Assembly: GCF_012275515.1 (NCBI RefSeq)
Contig: NZ_JAAZQL010000005.1
Span: 1-64,000, forward strand
DNA: 64,000 nt
From: Novosphingobium sp. SG707
GTDB lineage: Bacteria; Pseudomonadota; Alphaproteobacteria; Sphingomonadales; Sphingomonadaceae
Direction of reading: 5' to 3'
Positions 44,034-52,171 of the stretch are shown here, one piece after another (position 1 is the stretch's first letter; the number at the start of each line of letters is the position of its first letter). Both the position numbers and the translations under genes were made by a program. The notes under the pieces were generated by a model, which was not told the DNA's origin, searched no databases, and saw nothing but the letters and a program-made list of their open reading frames with translations.

Positions 44034-45252
44034 AGGTTGCTCCCATTTTCTCGATAAAGCCCAGCATCACGGCCAATGCCGCCTCGGCATCGGCGGGTTC
44101 GACATGTTCGGCCGGATTGTGGCTGACGCCGTCGCGACAACGGATGAACAGCATCGCAGTGGGGCACAATTGCGCCATCACCATCGCATCATGCCCCGCC
44201 CCCGACACGAGCCGCCGGGCAGGATGACCGTTTTCCACCAAGGCGCTCTCCAGCAGGTCCATCAGCCGCCCGTCGCATGGGCTGGCGGGCAGATCGTGGA
44301 CCCGCTCAAATTCAAAATCCAGACCGCGCGCCTCGGCAATATCGACCATCGCATCAAGGATCCGCTCCGCCGCCCGGTTGCGCCGCGCCGCATCGCCCGC
44401 GCGCACATCGAGGGTAAAGCGCACCTCGCCCGCAATGACATTGGCCGCGCCGGGCAGCGCCTCGATCCGGCCCACCGTGGCCACCAGATCGCTTTCATCG
44501 GCTCGCGCGATGGCCTCCACCGCCAGCACCATTTCCGCCGCCCCGGCCAAGGCATCACGGCGCAGCGGCATCGAACTGGTCCCCGCGTGGCCCGCAAGGC
44601 CCCGCACCACCATGCTATAGCGCAATTGCGCGGCAATCCCCGTCACCACGCCCAGCGCCAGCCCCTCGGCCTCCAGCACCGGGCCTTGCTCGATATGCGC
44701 CTCCAGATAGGCCAGCGCGCCGGGGTGCCGCGCATTCGCCAGTCCATCGGGCGAAAGGCCATATTCGGCCAAAGCCCGCGCCAGCGTAACGCCTCCGGCA
44801 TCGGCCATGTCTGGCACGCCCTCCAAGACCCCCGCCACCGCCTTGCTTGTCAGCATGGCGGCGGGAAAGCGGCTGCCTTCCTCGTCGCCAAAGGCGATGA
44901 TTTCGATGGGAAAGGGCATATGCCGCCCGCAGGCCGAGAGCGCCGCCACGCATTCCACCCCCAGCATCACCCCCAATGGCCCGTCGTAAAACCCGCCATC
45001 GCGCACGCTGTCCAAATGGCTGGCAATGATGAGCGGGGGCAGGTCCTGCGTGCCGGGATAGCGCCCGATCAGATTGGCCGCCGCATCGGTGCGCGGGGTC
45101 ATGCCCGCCTCGACCATCCATGCGCAGAGCTGTTCACGCGCGGCGCGATAGGCAGGGCTCAGCCATGCGCGGTAAAGCCCGCCCTCCATGTCGGAAAAGG
45201 GGGCGCGGCCCAAAGCCTCGCAGCGTGCGACCGCTCGTGATCCGCCTACCAT
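44026..45252 (-). CDS. allC: Allantoate amidohydrolase AllC (M20 family)
   Basis: AllC hydrolyses allantoate to S-ureidoglycine, CO2 and ammonia. The 408-residue metalloenzyme has ASHLDSVRDGGFYDGPLGV (metal His and Asp), FGDEEGSRF (catalytic Glu), EAHIEQGPVLE, and GAGHDAMVMAQL at the C-terminus. These are shared with N-carbamoyl amino acid hydrolases and ureidoglycolate amidohydrolase. The surrounding purine genes favour allantoate. It overlaps hpxW by seven bases. Confidence 0.88.
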   Translation of the reverse strand: MVGGSRAVARCEALGRAPFSDMEGGLYRAWLSPAYRAAREQLCAWMVEAGMTPRTDAAANLIGRYPGTQDLPPLIIASHLDSVRDGGFYDGPLGVMLGVECVAALSACGRHMPFPIEIIAFGDEEGSRFPAAMLTSKAVAGVLEGVPDMADAGGVTLARALAEYGLSPDGLANARHPGALAYLEAHIEQGPVLEAEGLALGVVTGIAAQLRYSMVVRGLAGHAGTSSMPLRRDALAGAAEMVLAVEAIARADESDLVATVGRIEALPGAANVIAGEVRFTLDVRAGDAARRNRAAERILDAMVDIAEARGLDFEFERVHDLPASPCDGRLMDLLESALVENGHPARRLVSGAGHDAMVMAQLCPTAMLFIRCRDGVSHNPAEHVEPADAEAALAVMLGFIEKMGATYA

Positions 45253-46835
45253 GCTGCTGCCTCGCCATCGCTGCGCGGATCGGTGGCGCCTTCCAATCCG
45301 CCATCGGGGCGGCGGACAATCGCGCCCGCATGGCCCATCATCGCCGTGATCGGGCCAACGCGCTCGACATCATGGCCCGCCGCGATCAGCGCATCATAGA
45401 CCTCGGGCGCAAACCCGTCCTCAATCTTCAGCGTGGTGCTCTCATCTCCCCATGTCCGGCCCAGCAGCCAGCGGGGGGCGGCAATCGCCTCCTGAAGATC
45501 GGCGCCATAGCGGGCATAGCGGGAAAAGATCGCGGCCTGAGTCTGGGGCTGGCCCTCGCCGCCCATCGTGCCATAGGCCATCACGCGGCCATCATCGAAC
45601 AGGGCCAGCGCGGGATTGAGCGTGTGGAACGGCTTGCGAAAGGGTTTGAGCGCATTCCACCCGTTCGGTGCCAGACGAAACGATGCGCCCCGGTTCTGCC
45701 ATGTGATCCCGGTGCGCGGCAGGACAAGGCCGGAGCCAAATTCGAAATAGGTGCTCTGGATGCAGGAGACGACCTGCCCCCTGCCATCGGCGGCAGCGAA
45801 CCAGCAGGTGTCGCCCCACTGGCTGGGCTGGGGCCAGGGCAGGGCGCGCGCCGGGTCAATCCGCGCGGCCATCGCGTCCAGCGCGGCGGGATCATCCAGC
45901 AGGGTCTGCGGATCGCTCTCCATATAGGCCGGATCGCCGCAATGCCGGTCGCGCCAGAGGAAGGCCTGTTTGGTGGCCTCCACCAGCCCGTGAATATGGC
46001 TGAACCCATCCATCGCGCCCGCCTGCAGCCGGTCAAACAGGGCGAGGATCAGCAGCGAGGCCGTCCCCTGCGTCGGCGGGGCGGCATTATACAGCGTGCC
46101 ATGGCTCGTCCGCACATGGGGCGGGGCGGGGCGGGTGGCGTGATGCGCGGCCATGTCGGAGGCCGAAACCGGGCTGCCCAGCGCGGCCAGATCCTCGGCC
46201 ATGTCCGCCGCCAGAGGACCGCGATAGAAACTCTCCAGCCCCTCGTCACACAGGCGCCGCAAGGTAGCGGCCAGCAAGGGCTGGCGCAGACTATCCCCCT
46301 CGCGCAGGGGATGGCCATCGGGTTCAAACACCGACGCATAAGCGCCCGGTTGAATGCGCAGTTCCGGACCCTTGGCGGCGGCAATTTCCGCCCCGCCGCG
46401 CGTGACGGCCACGCCCGCCTCGGCATGGGCGATGGCATCGCGCAGCAGGCGCGCCAAAGGCATCGACCCGCCATCGCTTTCCAGCGCCGCCTGCCACCCG
46501 CTGATCGTGCCCGCCACGGTGTTGGCCGCCAGAGGCCCGCGCCATGGCACCGCGTCCAGCCCCGCATAGAGCGCCAGATCCGCCTTTTCCGCCGCCCCGC
46601 CGCAGCCGTGGATGCCATGAACGCGCCCATCGGCCTCGCGGATCACCCAGAAGCCATCGCCGCCGATGCCGGTCATATGCGGATAGACCACCGCCAGCGC
46701 GGCCGCCACCGCCACGCAGGCCTCGACCGCCGTCCCGCCATCTTGCAACACCGAGAGGCCCGCGCGCGATGCCAGATAATGGGGCGCGGTGACGATGCCC
46801 CCTTCGCCGCGTGCCGTCTCCTTGGCCGTCTGCAT
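45246..46835 (-). CDS. hpxW: Oxamate amidohydrolase HpxW (gamma-glutamyltransferase family)
   Basis: HpxW is an Ntn-type proenzyme reported to hydrolyse oxamate to oxalate and ammonia. The 529-residue protein keeps the GGT fold (GIVTAPHYLASRAGLSVLQDGGTAVEA, TGIGGDGFWV). It has the HpxW-type cleavage region WGDTCWFAA with the catalytic Thr, then IQSTYFEFGSGLVLP and GITWQNRGASF. These distinguish it from true glutathione hydrolases. No signal peptide is seen. The ATG at 46835 overlaps the stop of the permease gene. Confidence 0.88.
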   Translation of the reverse strand: MQTAKETARGEGGIVTAPHYLASRAGLSVLQDGGTAVEACVAVAAALAVVYPHMTGIGGDGFWVIREADGRVHGIHGCGGAAEKADLALYAGLDAVPWRGPLAANTVAGTISGWQAALESDGGSMPLARLLRDAIAHAEAGVAVTRGGAEIAAAKGPELRIQPGAYASVFEPDGHPLREGDSLRQPLLAATLRRLCDEGLESFYRGPLAADMAEDLAALGSPVSASDMAAHHATRPAPPHVRTSHGTLYNAAPPTQGTASLLILALFDRLQAGAMDGFSHIHGLVEATKQAFLWRDRHCGDPAYMESDPQTLLDDPAALDAMAARIDPARALPWPQPSQWGDTCWFAAADGRGQVVSCIQSTYFEFGSGLVLPRTGITWQNRGASFRLAPNGWNALKPFRKPFHTLNPALALFDDGRVMAYGTMGGEGQPQTQAAIFSRYARYGADLQEAIAAPRWLLGRTWGDESTTLKIEDGFAPEVYDALIAAGHDVERVGPITAMMGHAGAIVRRPDGGLEGATDPRSDGEAAAW

Positions 46836-48169
46836 CACGCCGCCCCCGACAGCCAGACAAAGCGCGCGATGAACAGCCCCGCCAGCACCAGCAGCAGCCA
46901 GTCTTTCCGCGTGATCTTGCCCCGCACCAGCTTGATAAGCGCATGGGCGGCAATGCCGAAGGCCAGACCATTGGCGATGGAAAAGGTGAGGGGAATGCCT
47001 GCCAGCGTCAGGAAAGCGGGGATGGCATCTTCCGGATCGGTCCATTCCACATCGGCCAGCGGCGCCATCATCAGCGCGCCGACAAGGATCAGCGCGGGCG
47101 CCGTCGCCGCGCCGGGCACCAGTTGCGCATAGGGGGCGACAAACATCGCGGCCAGAAACAGCACGCCCGTGACAATTGCCGTCAACCCGGTGCGCCCGCC
47201 GACTTCGACCCCGCTGGCGCTTTCCACATAGGAGGTGACGGTCGACGTACCCGCCACCGCGCCCACCATCGTGGCCAGCGAATCGGCCACCAGCATCCGG
47301 TTGAGGCCGGGAATATTGCCTGCCGGTTCAATTAACCCTGCGCGGCGTGTGACCGCCATCAGCGTGCCCAGATTGTCGAACAGATCGACGAAGAGGAACA
47401 CGAACAGGATTTCGAAAATCCCCAACCCCGCCTTGCCGCCAAAGCCGAACACGCCGCCAAGGTCGAGCTTGCCCACCGTCTCGGTCATTGCCGCGATGGA
47501 ATAGGGTTTAACATCGAAACTGACCGCGCCCACGATCCATGCCAGGATGGTCGTGGCCGCAATCGCGATCAGGATGGCCGCATTCACCCGCCACACATGC
47601 AGCGACACCACCAGCACAAGCCCGACAATCGCCAGAATCGGCCCCGTCTCATGCAGATTGCCCAGCGCCAGACCCGTGGCCGGGCTGTTGACCACCAGAC
47701 CGCCGTTTTTAAGGCCGATCAGCCCGATGAACAGGCCGATGCCCGCCGCCACCGCCGCGAACAGATGCGACGGGATTGCGGCTACGATCATCTGGCGTAT
47801 CCCCGCCAGCGTCAGGATCAGGAAAATCGCGCCTGAGACAAACACGCAGCCCAGCGCCACCGGCCATGGCACATGCATCGACTGGACCACGGTAAAGCTG
47901 AAATAGGCGTTGAGCCCCATGCCCGGGGCCAGAGCCAGCGGTGTGTTGGCGATCGTGCCCATCAGGATGCTGGCAAAAGCGGCGGCAAAGCAGGTGGCCG
48001 CCGCCACGCCCGCCACCGGCATCCCGGCCAGCCCAAGAATCGAGGGATTGACCAGAATGATATAGGCCATGGTCAGGAAAGTCGTCGCCCCGGCCAGCAC
48101 CTCGGTGCGGATCGAGGTGCCCCTTTCGGATAGCGCGAAATGGCGGTCGAGCGTGGATGCGAGGCTCAT
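46835..48169 (-). CDS. NCS2-type (AzgA-like) purine permease
   Basis: The 444-residue permease has about 13 hydrophobic helices. AzgA-type signatures are GATTFLTMAYIILVNPSIL, TPLALAPGMGLNAYFSFTVV, FVFLFVDLFDNLGTLMAV and GTSTVTSYVESASGVEVGGRTGLTA, which provide the substrate-binding Asp and Glu residues. This branch imports guanine, hypoxanthine or adenine by proton symport. Its place in the purine operon fits import of the bases used by the deaminases downstream. The Met at 48169 overlaps the stop of the amidase gene (ATGA). Confidence 0.9.
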   Translation of the reverse strand: MSLASTLDRHFALSERGTSIRTEVLAGATTFLTMAYIILVNPSILGLAGMPVAGVAAATCFAAAFASILMGTIANTPLALAPGMGLNAYFSFTVVQSMHVPWPVALGCVFVSGAIFLILTLAGIRQMIVAAIPSHLFAAVAAGIGLFIGLIGLKNGGLVVNSPATGLALGNLHETGPILAIVGLVLVVSLHVWRVNAAILIAIAATTILAWIVGAVSFDVKPYSIAAMTETVGKLDLGGVFGFGGKAGLGIFEILFVFLFVDLFDNLGTLMAVTRRAGLIEPAGNIPGLNRMLVADSLATMVGAVAGTSTVTSYVESASGVEVGGRTGLTAIVTGVLFLAAMFVAPYAQLVPGAATAPALILVGALMMAPLADVEWTDPEDAIPAFLTLAGIPLTFSIANGLAFGIAAHALIKLVRGKITRKDWLLLVLAGLFIARFVWLSGAA

Positions 48170-49434
48170 GGCGTGGGTCCTGTGGTGCCGGTGATCCCGG
48201 CGCGGTGAAGGTGGTGGGCGGCGTCGATCAGGCGCGCTTCGGCCCATGCGGGCGCGATCATCTGGACGCCGATGGGCAAGGGCGTGTCTGCCAGCGCGGG
48301 GACGGAGATCGCGGGCAGGCCGATAAAGCTGATCGGCTGGCAGAACATGCCAAGGTTGGCGCGGACGGGGACCTGTTGGCCCTCGATCTCGATGGTGGCC
48401 TCGCCGATGCGCGGGGCGCTGCATGGCGTGGCGGGGGAGAGCAGTAGGTCGAAATCGGCAAACAGCGCGCGGGCCTGATCGGCCACAATCCGCCGCACCC
48501 GCCGCGCGGCCAGCAGCAGATCGGCAGGCATCAGCAATCCGGCCAGCATCCGGTCGCGCACGGCGGGATCGAAATCCATCGGGCGCGTCATCAGATCGGC
48601 GCGGTGCAGGCTGCCCCCCTCCATAGCGGTCATGCAAAAGGCGGCTGAACGCGCCTGACTGGCGCCGGTCAGCAGGGCGGGGGCGATGGAACAGCCCAGA
48701 CCCGCCAACCCATCGCCGACATGGGCCAGCGCGGTATGGGCCTCCGGCGCGGCCCCGGTTGCGAAAAATCCGCCCAGCACGCCCACGCGCAGGGGGGGCA
48801 TGTCGGGTGTCAGCGCTACGGGTTCGACCGGGCGTTGGCCTTGCGCGGGGTCGCGGGGGTCGGGGCCTTGCAGCGCGTCATAGGCGGCGGCCAGCATCGC
48901 CGGGGTCCGGGCGAACAATCCGGCATGGTCGAGGCTGTGCACAAAGGGATAGACCCCCGCGCGCGACAAGCGGCCAAATGTCGGCTTCAGTCCGTAAACC
49001 CCGCAGAGCGAGGCAGGCACCCGGATCGACCCGTTGGTGTCCGACCCCAGCGCAATATCGACCAGCCCCGCCGCCACCGCCGCCGCCGATCCGCCCGACG
49101 AACCGCCCGCGATGCGCGAGGGATCATGCGGGTTGCGCGTGGTGCCGTAATGGCTGTTTTCCGTGGCGAAACCATAGGCATATTCGTCCATGTTGGTCAT
49201 GCCGACCAACCGGCACCCCGCCGCCTTCAGCCGCGCCACCAGCGTGGCGTCCTGCGCCGCCACTTTGCCGTCATCGGCGTTGATCTTCGAACCCGCCAGC
49301 GTGACATGGCCCGCCACATCGAACAGGTCCTTGGCGGCAAAGCTGGTGCCCGCCAAGGGCCCGTCCGGCGTTAAGCCATTGGTTAAGGGGCCTTCAGGCA
49401 GGAGCGTGGTGAAGGCGTTGAACGGATCGATCAC
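48166..49434 (-). CDS. AtzE/HpxY-type amidase
   Basis: A 422-residue amidase-signature enzyme with the catalytic Lys in [11 protein letters not shown] and the two serines in [13 protein letters not shown] and [12 protein letters not shown]. It is closest in setting to AtzE (1-carboxybiuret hydrolase) and Klebsiella HpxY, both encoded next to a DUF4089 peptide. In this operon oxalurate is the likely substrate, since PucG would produce it. The start is a GTG at 49434 overlapping the stop of the DUF4089 gene (GTGA). GatA-like glutaminyl-tRNA amidase is excluded by context. Confidence 0.85.
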   Translation of the reverse strand: MIDPFNAFTTLLPEGPLTNGLTPDGPLAGTSFAAKDLFDVAGHVTLAGSKINADDGKVAAQDATLVARLKAAGCRLVGMTNMDEYAYGFATENSHYGTTRNPHDPSRIAGGSSGGSAAAVAAGLVDIALGSDTNGSIRVPASLCGVYGLKPTFGRLSRAGVYPFVHSLDHAGLFARTPAMLAAAYDALQGPDPRDPAQGQRPVEPVALTPDMPPLRVGVLGGFFATGAAPEAHTALAHVGDGLAGLGCSIAPALLTGASQARSAAFCMTAMEGGSLHRADLMTRPMDFDPAVRDRMLAGLLMPADLLLAARRVRRIVADQARALFADFDLLLSPATPCSAPRIGEATIEIEGQQVPVRANLGMFCQPISFIGLPAISVPALADTPLPIGVQMIAPAWAEARLIDAAHHLHRAGITGTTGPTP

Positions 49435-49610
49435 GGCGCGATCAACTCGGCGGGGTCCGCTATCGGATCGTCGATTTCGCGCAAATGGGCGCCGTGGCGG
49501 GCCAGCAGCGCCAGATTGGCCATGATCCCGGCGCGGCATTCCTCTGGCGGGGCCAATCCCGCCGCGCGCAGCAGGACATCGAGTGTCGCGCCGTCGATGT
49601 CCCCGCTCAT
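49431..49610 (-). CDS. AtzG/HpxX-like DUF4089 peptide, 59 aa
   Basis: A complete 59-codon gene starts at the ATG at 49610 with AAGGAGG upstream. It encodes a helical peptide (LDVLLRAAGLAPPEECRAGIMANLALLARHG) that matches the DUF4089/AtzG/HpxX pattern. AtzG is a GatC-like partner that wraps the AtzE amidase and is needed for its activity. It is the first gene of the purine operon and is translationally coupled to the amidase. Confidence 0.85.
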   Translation of the reverse strand: MSGDIDGATLDVLLRAAGLAPPEECRAGIMANLALLARHGAHLREIDDPIADPAELIAP

Positions 49611-49671
49611 CTGGCCTCCTTAGTGTTGCCCCTGTCCTCTTTGCCCCGGCCATCCTGTGCGAGAAAGCGCA

Positions 49672-49699
49672 AATTTTTGCCCCATGCGTTGCAAAAATT
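49672..49699. promoter_or_regulatory. Perfect inverted repeat before the purine operon
   Basis: AATTTTTGC and GCAAAAATT, nine-base perfect arms ten bases apart, lie in the 102 bp between the phosphoribosyltransferase gene and the first operon gene. The centre is about 75 bp before the start of the DUF4089 gene. The AT-rich arms are unlike the terminators here, so an operator for a purine-responsive repressor is likelier. Confidence 0.5.
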
Positions 49700-49712
49700 C
49701 GTGCACCTCCTC

Positions 49713-50270
49713 TTATTCCTCGCGCAGGATGATCGCCGCCTCGGGCTTGTGCTTGCGGATTTCCTCCTTGGTCAGCCCGTCCACCTCATGCGGGAACACC
49801 AGCCATTCGTCCGTTTCATAGACATAGAAATCGGGCTTGATATCCACTTTCGACCGGCGCGGTTTGTAGTAAACCGTGGCGCTGCGGATCGTCTTGGGCG
49901 TGTTATGCCGACACCGCGCGGCCAGTTCCTTGAGGAACGCGGCAATCGAGCGCCCGCTGTCGAACACATCGTCGATCACCAAAAGCTTGTCGGTAGGCTC
50001 CAGCGTGTCGATCAGATAGCCCAGCGAATAGACCTGGACCTCGTCCTCCTGACGGTCGATGCCGGTATAGCTGGCCGTGCGCACCGCGATATGGTCGGTC
50101 ATCACGCCGTGATATTCCAGCAGTTCCTGAACCGCGATGCCGACAGGCGCCCCCCCACGCCAGATGCCTACGATATGGGTGGGGCGGAAATCGGAATCGA
50201 GGATTTTGTTGGCAAGGCGGAAGGAGTCGGCAAGCAGGTCATTGGCCGAGAGGTAACGCTTTTCGATCAT
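49713..50270 (-). CDS. Hypoxanthine/xanthine phosphoribosyltransferase
   Basis: The 185-residue type I phosphoribosyltransferase has the PRPP-binding loop LLVIDDVFDSGRSI and the N-terminal block HIVGIWRGGAPVGIAVQE. It would turn hypoxanthine, xanthine or guanine into nucleotides using PRPP. It lies 102 bp upstream of the purine catabolic operon on the same strand, so salvage and degradation are neighbours. The C-terminal part (KPDFYVYETDEWLVFPHE) fits the xanthine-guanine-like group. Exact base preference is unknown. Confidence 0.85.
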   Translation of the reverse strand: MIEKRYLSANDLLADSFRLANKILDSDFRPTHIVGIWRGGAPVGIAVQELLEYHGVMTDHIAVRTASYTGIDRQEDEVQVYSLGYLIDTLEPTDKLLVIDDVFDSGRSIAAFLKELAARCRHNTPKTIRSATVYYKPRRSKVDIKPDFYVYETDEWLVFPHEVDGLTKEEIRKHKPEAAIILREE

Positions 50271-50450
50271 GGCAGAACGGCTCTTTTGATGTCGGATGGG
50301 GCGAGGTTAAACGCTTTACGCGTCCTTGAACAGGCTCGCGGGCAAAAGCGCGTAGGACCAAAGGGCAATTCGCCTATTGCCGATAATTGCGGCAAGTTGG
50401 CACCACACAAGCGGCCCGGCCAGAACCGGGCGCGGGATGAGGAGAAGATC

Positions 50451-50741
50451 ATGCCTACTCTGGTTGTCAGCTATCCGCTCGGGAATGACACGTATTTTGA
50501 CGCCGAATACTATGTGGAAACGCATATCCCGCTGGTCCGTACCTGCTGGACGCCCTATGGGCTGAGCAGCGCCGAGGTGCTCTTGCCGCAGGGCGATCAG
50601 CCGTGGCACGGGGCGGTGTTGCTGCGTTTTGAAAGCAGCGAGGCAATCGATGCGGCGCTGAACGGGATCGAGACGCCCAAGGTGATGGGTGATCTGCCCA
50701 AATTCACCAATATCGCGCCGGTAATCTATCGGGCGTTTTGA
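50451..50741 (+). CDS. EthD-family small protein
   Basis: A 96-residue dimeric alpha/beta-barrel protein of the EthD family: MPTLVVSYP at the start, DAEYYVETHIPLVR, and FTNIAPVIYRAF at the end. Members act in diverse redox or degradation pathways, and their chemistry is often unknown. GAGGAG precedes the ATG. The long open frame upstream is not coding. Confidence 0.82.
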   Translation: MPTLVVSYPLGNDTYFDAEYYVETHIPLVRTCWTPYGLSSAEVLLPQGDQPWHGAVLLRFESSEAIDAALNGIETPKVMGDLPKFTNIAPVIYRAF

Positions 50742-50779
50742 TGGGCTGAGAGGGCCGGTGCCCCGCTCAATTCGGCCCC

Positions 50780-51763
50780 TCAATCAGGAAGCGCGGCCAC
50801 AAACCGCTGCACCACCGTGGCGGCATTGCGCGCGGCAAGGCGGCCGAACACCCAGGACTGGTTCGGCCCGCTGTCGCCGCCCGCAAGGTCGGAGAGCGAG
50901 CGGAAGCCGATGAAGGGCACCTGATTGGCATAGGCGACATGGGCCGTGGCCGCCGTTTCCATGTCCAGCACCTGCGCCTTGAACTGGGCGAAGAGATATT
51001 CGCGATATTCGGCATTGTCGGCAAAGGCGGGGCCGGAAATGCCGTTGCCGCCCACCATCACGCGCGGCTGATGGTCGAGGCAGCGCCCCGCCTCGGCCGA
51101 AACGCCGCGCGTCTGGGGGATGGGCTCGTTGGCGGGCAGGCAGCGTTCGAGCGCAAAGCCCCCCACCGATTTGCGCGCCAGCGCCAATAGCGCGGGATCG
51201 GCCGGAAACCAGCGATGGCGCTTGGCCGGCTGCGCGGCATTGCCCACGCGCACCGTGCGCGGGATCATCATGCCGTAATTGCTCAAATGGTCGGGGTCGT
51301 CATAAATGTCGGGGCTGATGAACTGATCGCCCTTTTTGCGGCCCAGCGCGACCTCCATATATTGCGCCCATTGGTCGGCCACCACCACATCGCCCACCGA
51401 CAGCGCCGGGTCGATGCCGCCCGCGATGCCGGAAAAGACGATGCGCCGCGCGTTGAACCGGTCGATCACCAATTGCGTGTTCATCGCCGCATTGACCATC
51501 GAGACGCCCGATTGCAGCAAGACCACCGGGCGTCCGGCCATCTTGCCTGTCAGGATGGTCAGGCCGTTGATGTGATAGGCTTTGGGAGCTTTCACCGCGC
51601 CTTCCAACGCCACCCATTCCGGCTCGAAAGCGGTGATGATGACGGTGCGGGGGATAGCGTCCAGCTTGCCCGAAGCCACAGCGGCAGGCTTTGCCGCAAC
51701 CGGGGCCGTCCCAAGTGCCGATGTTGCAAGGGCAAGAGCAAGCAGGCAGCGGCGGGCGATCAT
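50780..51763 (-). CDS. Exported nucleosidase (MTA/SAH phosphorylase superfamily)
   Basis: A 327-residue member of the purine nucleoside phosphorylase/nucleosidase superfamily with a signal peptide (MIARRCLLALALATSALGTAPVAA-type, cleaved near residue 25). Superfamily marks: GVSMVNAAMNTQLVIDRF, GIAGGIDPALSVGDVVVADQW, and DMETAATAHVAYANQVPFIGFRSLSD with the catalytic Glu and Asp. Export is unusual for MTA/SAH nucleosidases, and it could release adenine or other bases from nucleosides in the periplasm. GGAG eight bases before the Met at 51763 decides the start. Confidence 0.8.
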   Translation of the reverse strand: MIARRCLLALALATSALGTAPVAAKPAAVASGKLDAIPRTVIITAFEPEWVALEGAVKAPKAYHINGLTILTGKMAGRPVVLLQSGVSMVNAAMNTQLVIDRFNARRIVFSGIAGGIDPALSVGDVVVADQWAQYMEVALGRKKGDQFISPDIYDDPDHLSNYGMMIPRTVRVGNAAQPAKRHRWFPADPALLALARKSVGGFALERCLPANEPIPQTRGVSAEAGRCLDHQPRVMVGGNGISGPAFADNAEYREYLFAQFKAQVLDMETAATAHVAYANQVPFIGFRSLSDLAGGDSGPNQSWVFGRLAARNAATVVQRFVAALPD

Positions 51764-51879
51764 GGCAAACTCCATTGGAAACAGCGCCCAAGGGTGGGGC
51801 AGCGTGGCGCGAGGTGTCAACGGGGCCGAATTGCGGATGGGCCTGTTCAAACCGGGCGCGATGGCGCAAGGGTCTCGCC

Positions 51880-52149
51880 ATGGAACTCGACATGCTGCTC
51901 ACCCATTATTTCCACACGACTGATCTGGCTGATGTCGATCCCGATACGCTGGCGATGGGCTGCGAACAGCTCGCGCTCGATTTCGGGGTCGAGCAGGAGG
52001 GCGGGCGCAAATTCGCGCTCTGGGTGCTGCTCGACGCGATGGGCATGGCCCCGCCGCCCGCCGAGGCGTTCAAGGACCATCCTGAGCTGGTCGAACCGGC
52101 CTATGACTGGCAGCGCGCAACCTATCGGGCCGAGCGCGACCAGTCTTAA
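51880..52149 (+). CDS. Conserved hypothetical protein, 89 aa
   Basis: A small acidic soluble protein (MELDMLLTHYF, MGCEQLALDFGVEQEG, FALWVLLDAMGMAPPPAEAFKDHPE). Codon use matches the chromosome, and the frame is closed by stops on both sides of a plausible start at 51880. No known motif. It is divergent from the nucleosidase and converges with the tannase-family gene. Confidence 0.6.
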   Translation: MELDMLLTHYFHTTDLADVDPDTLAMGCEQLALDFGVEQEGGRKFALWVLLDAMGMAPPPAEAFKDHPELVEPAYDWQRATYRAERDQS

Positions 52150-52171
52150 CCGCCAGCCTTAATGCGCAGGG

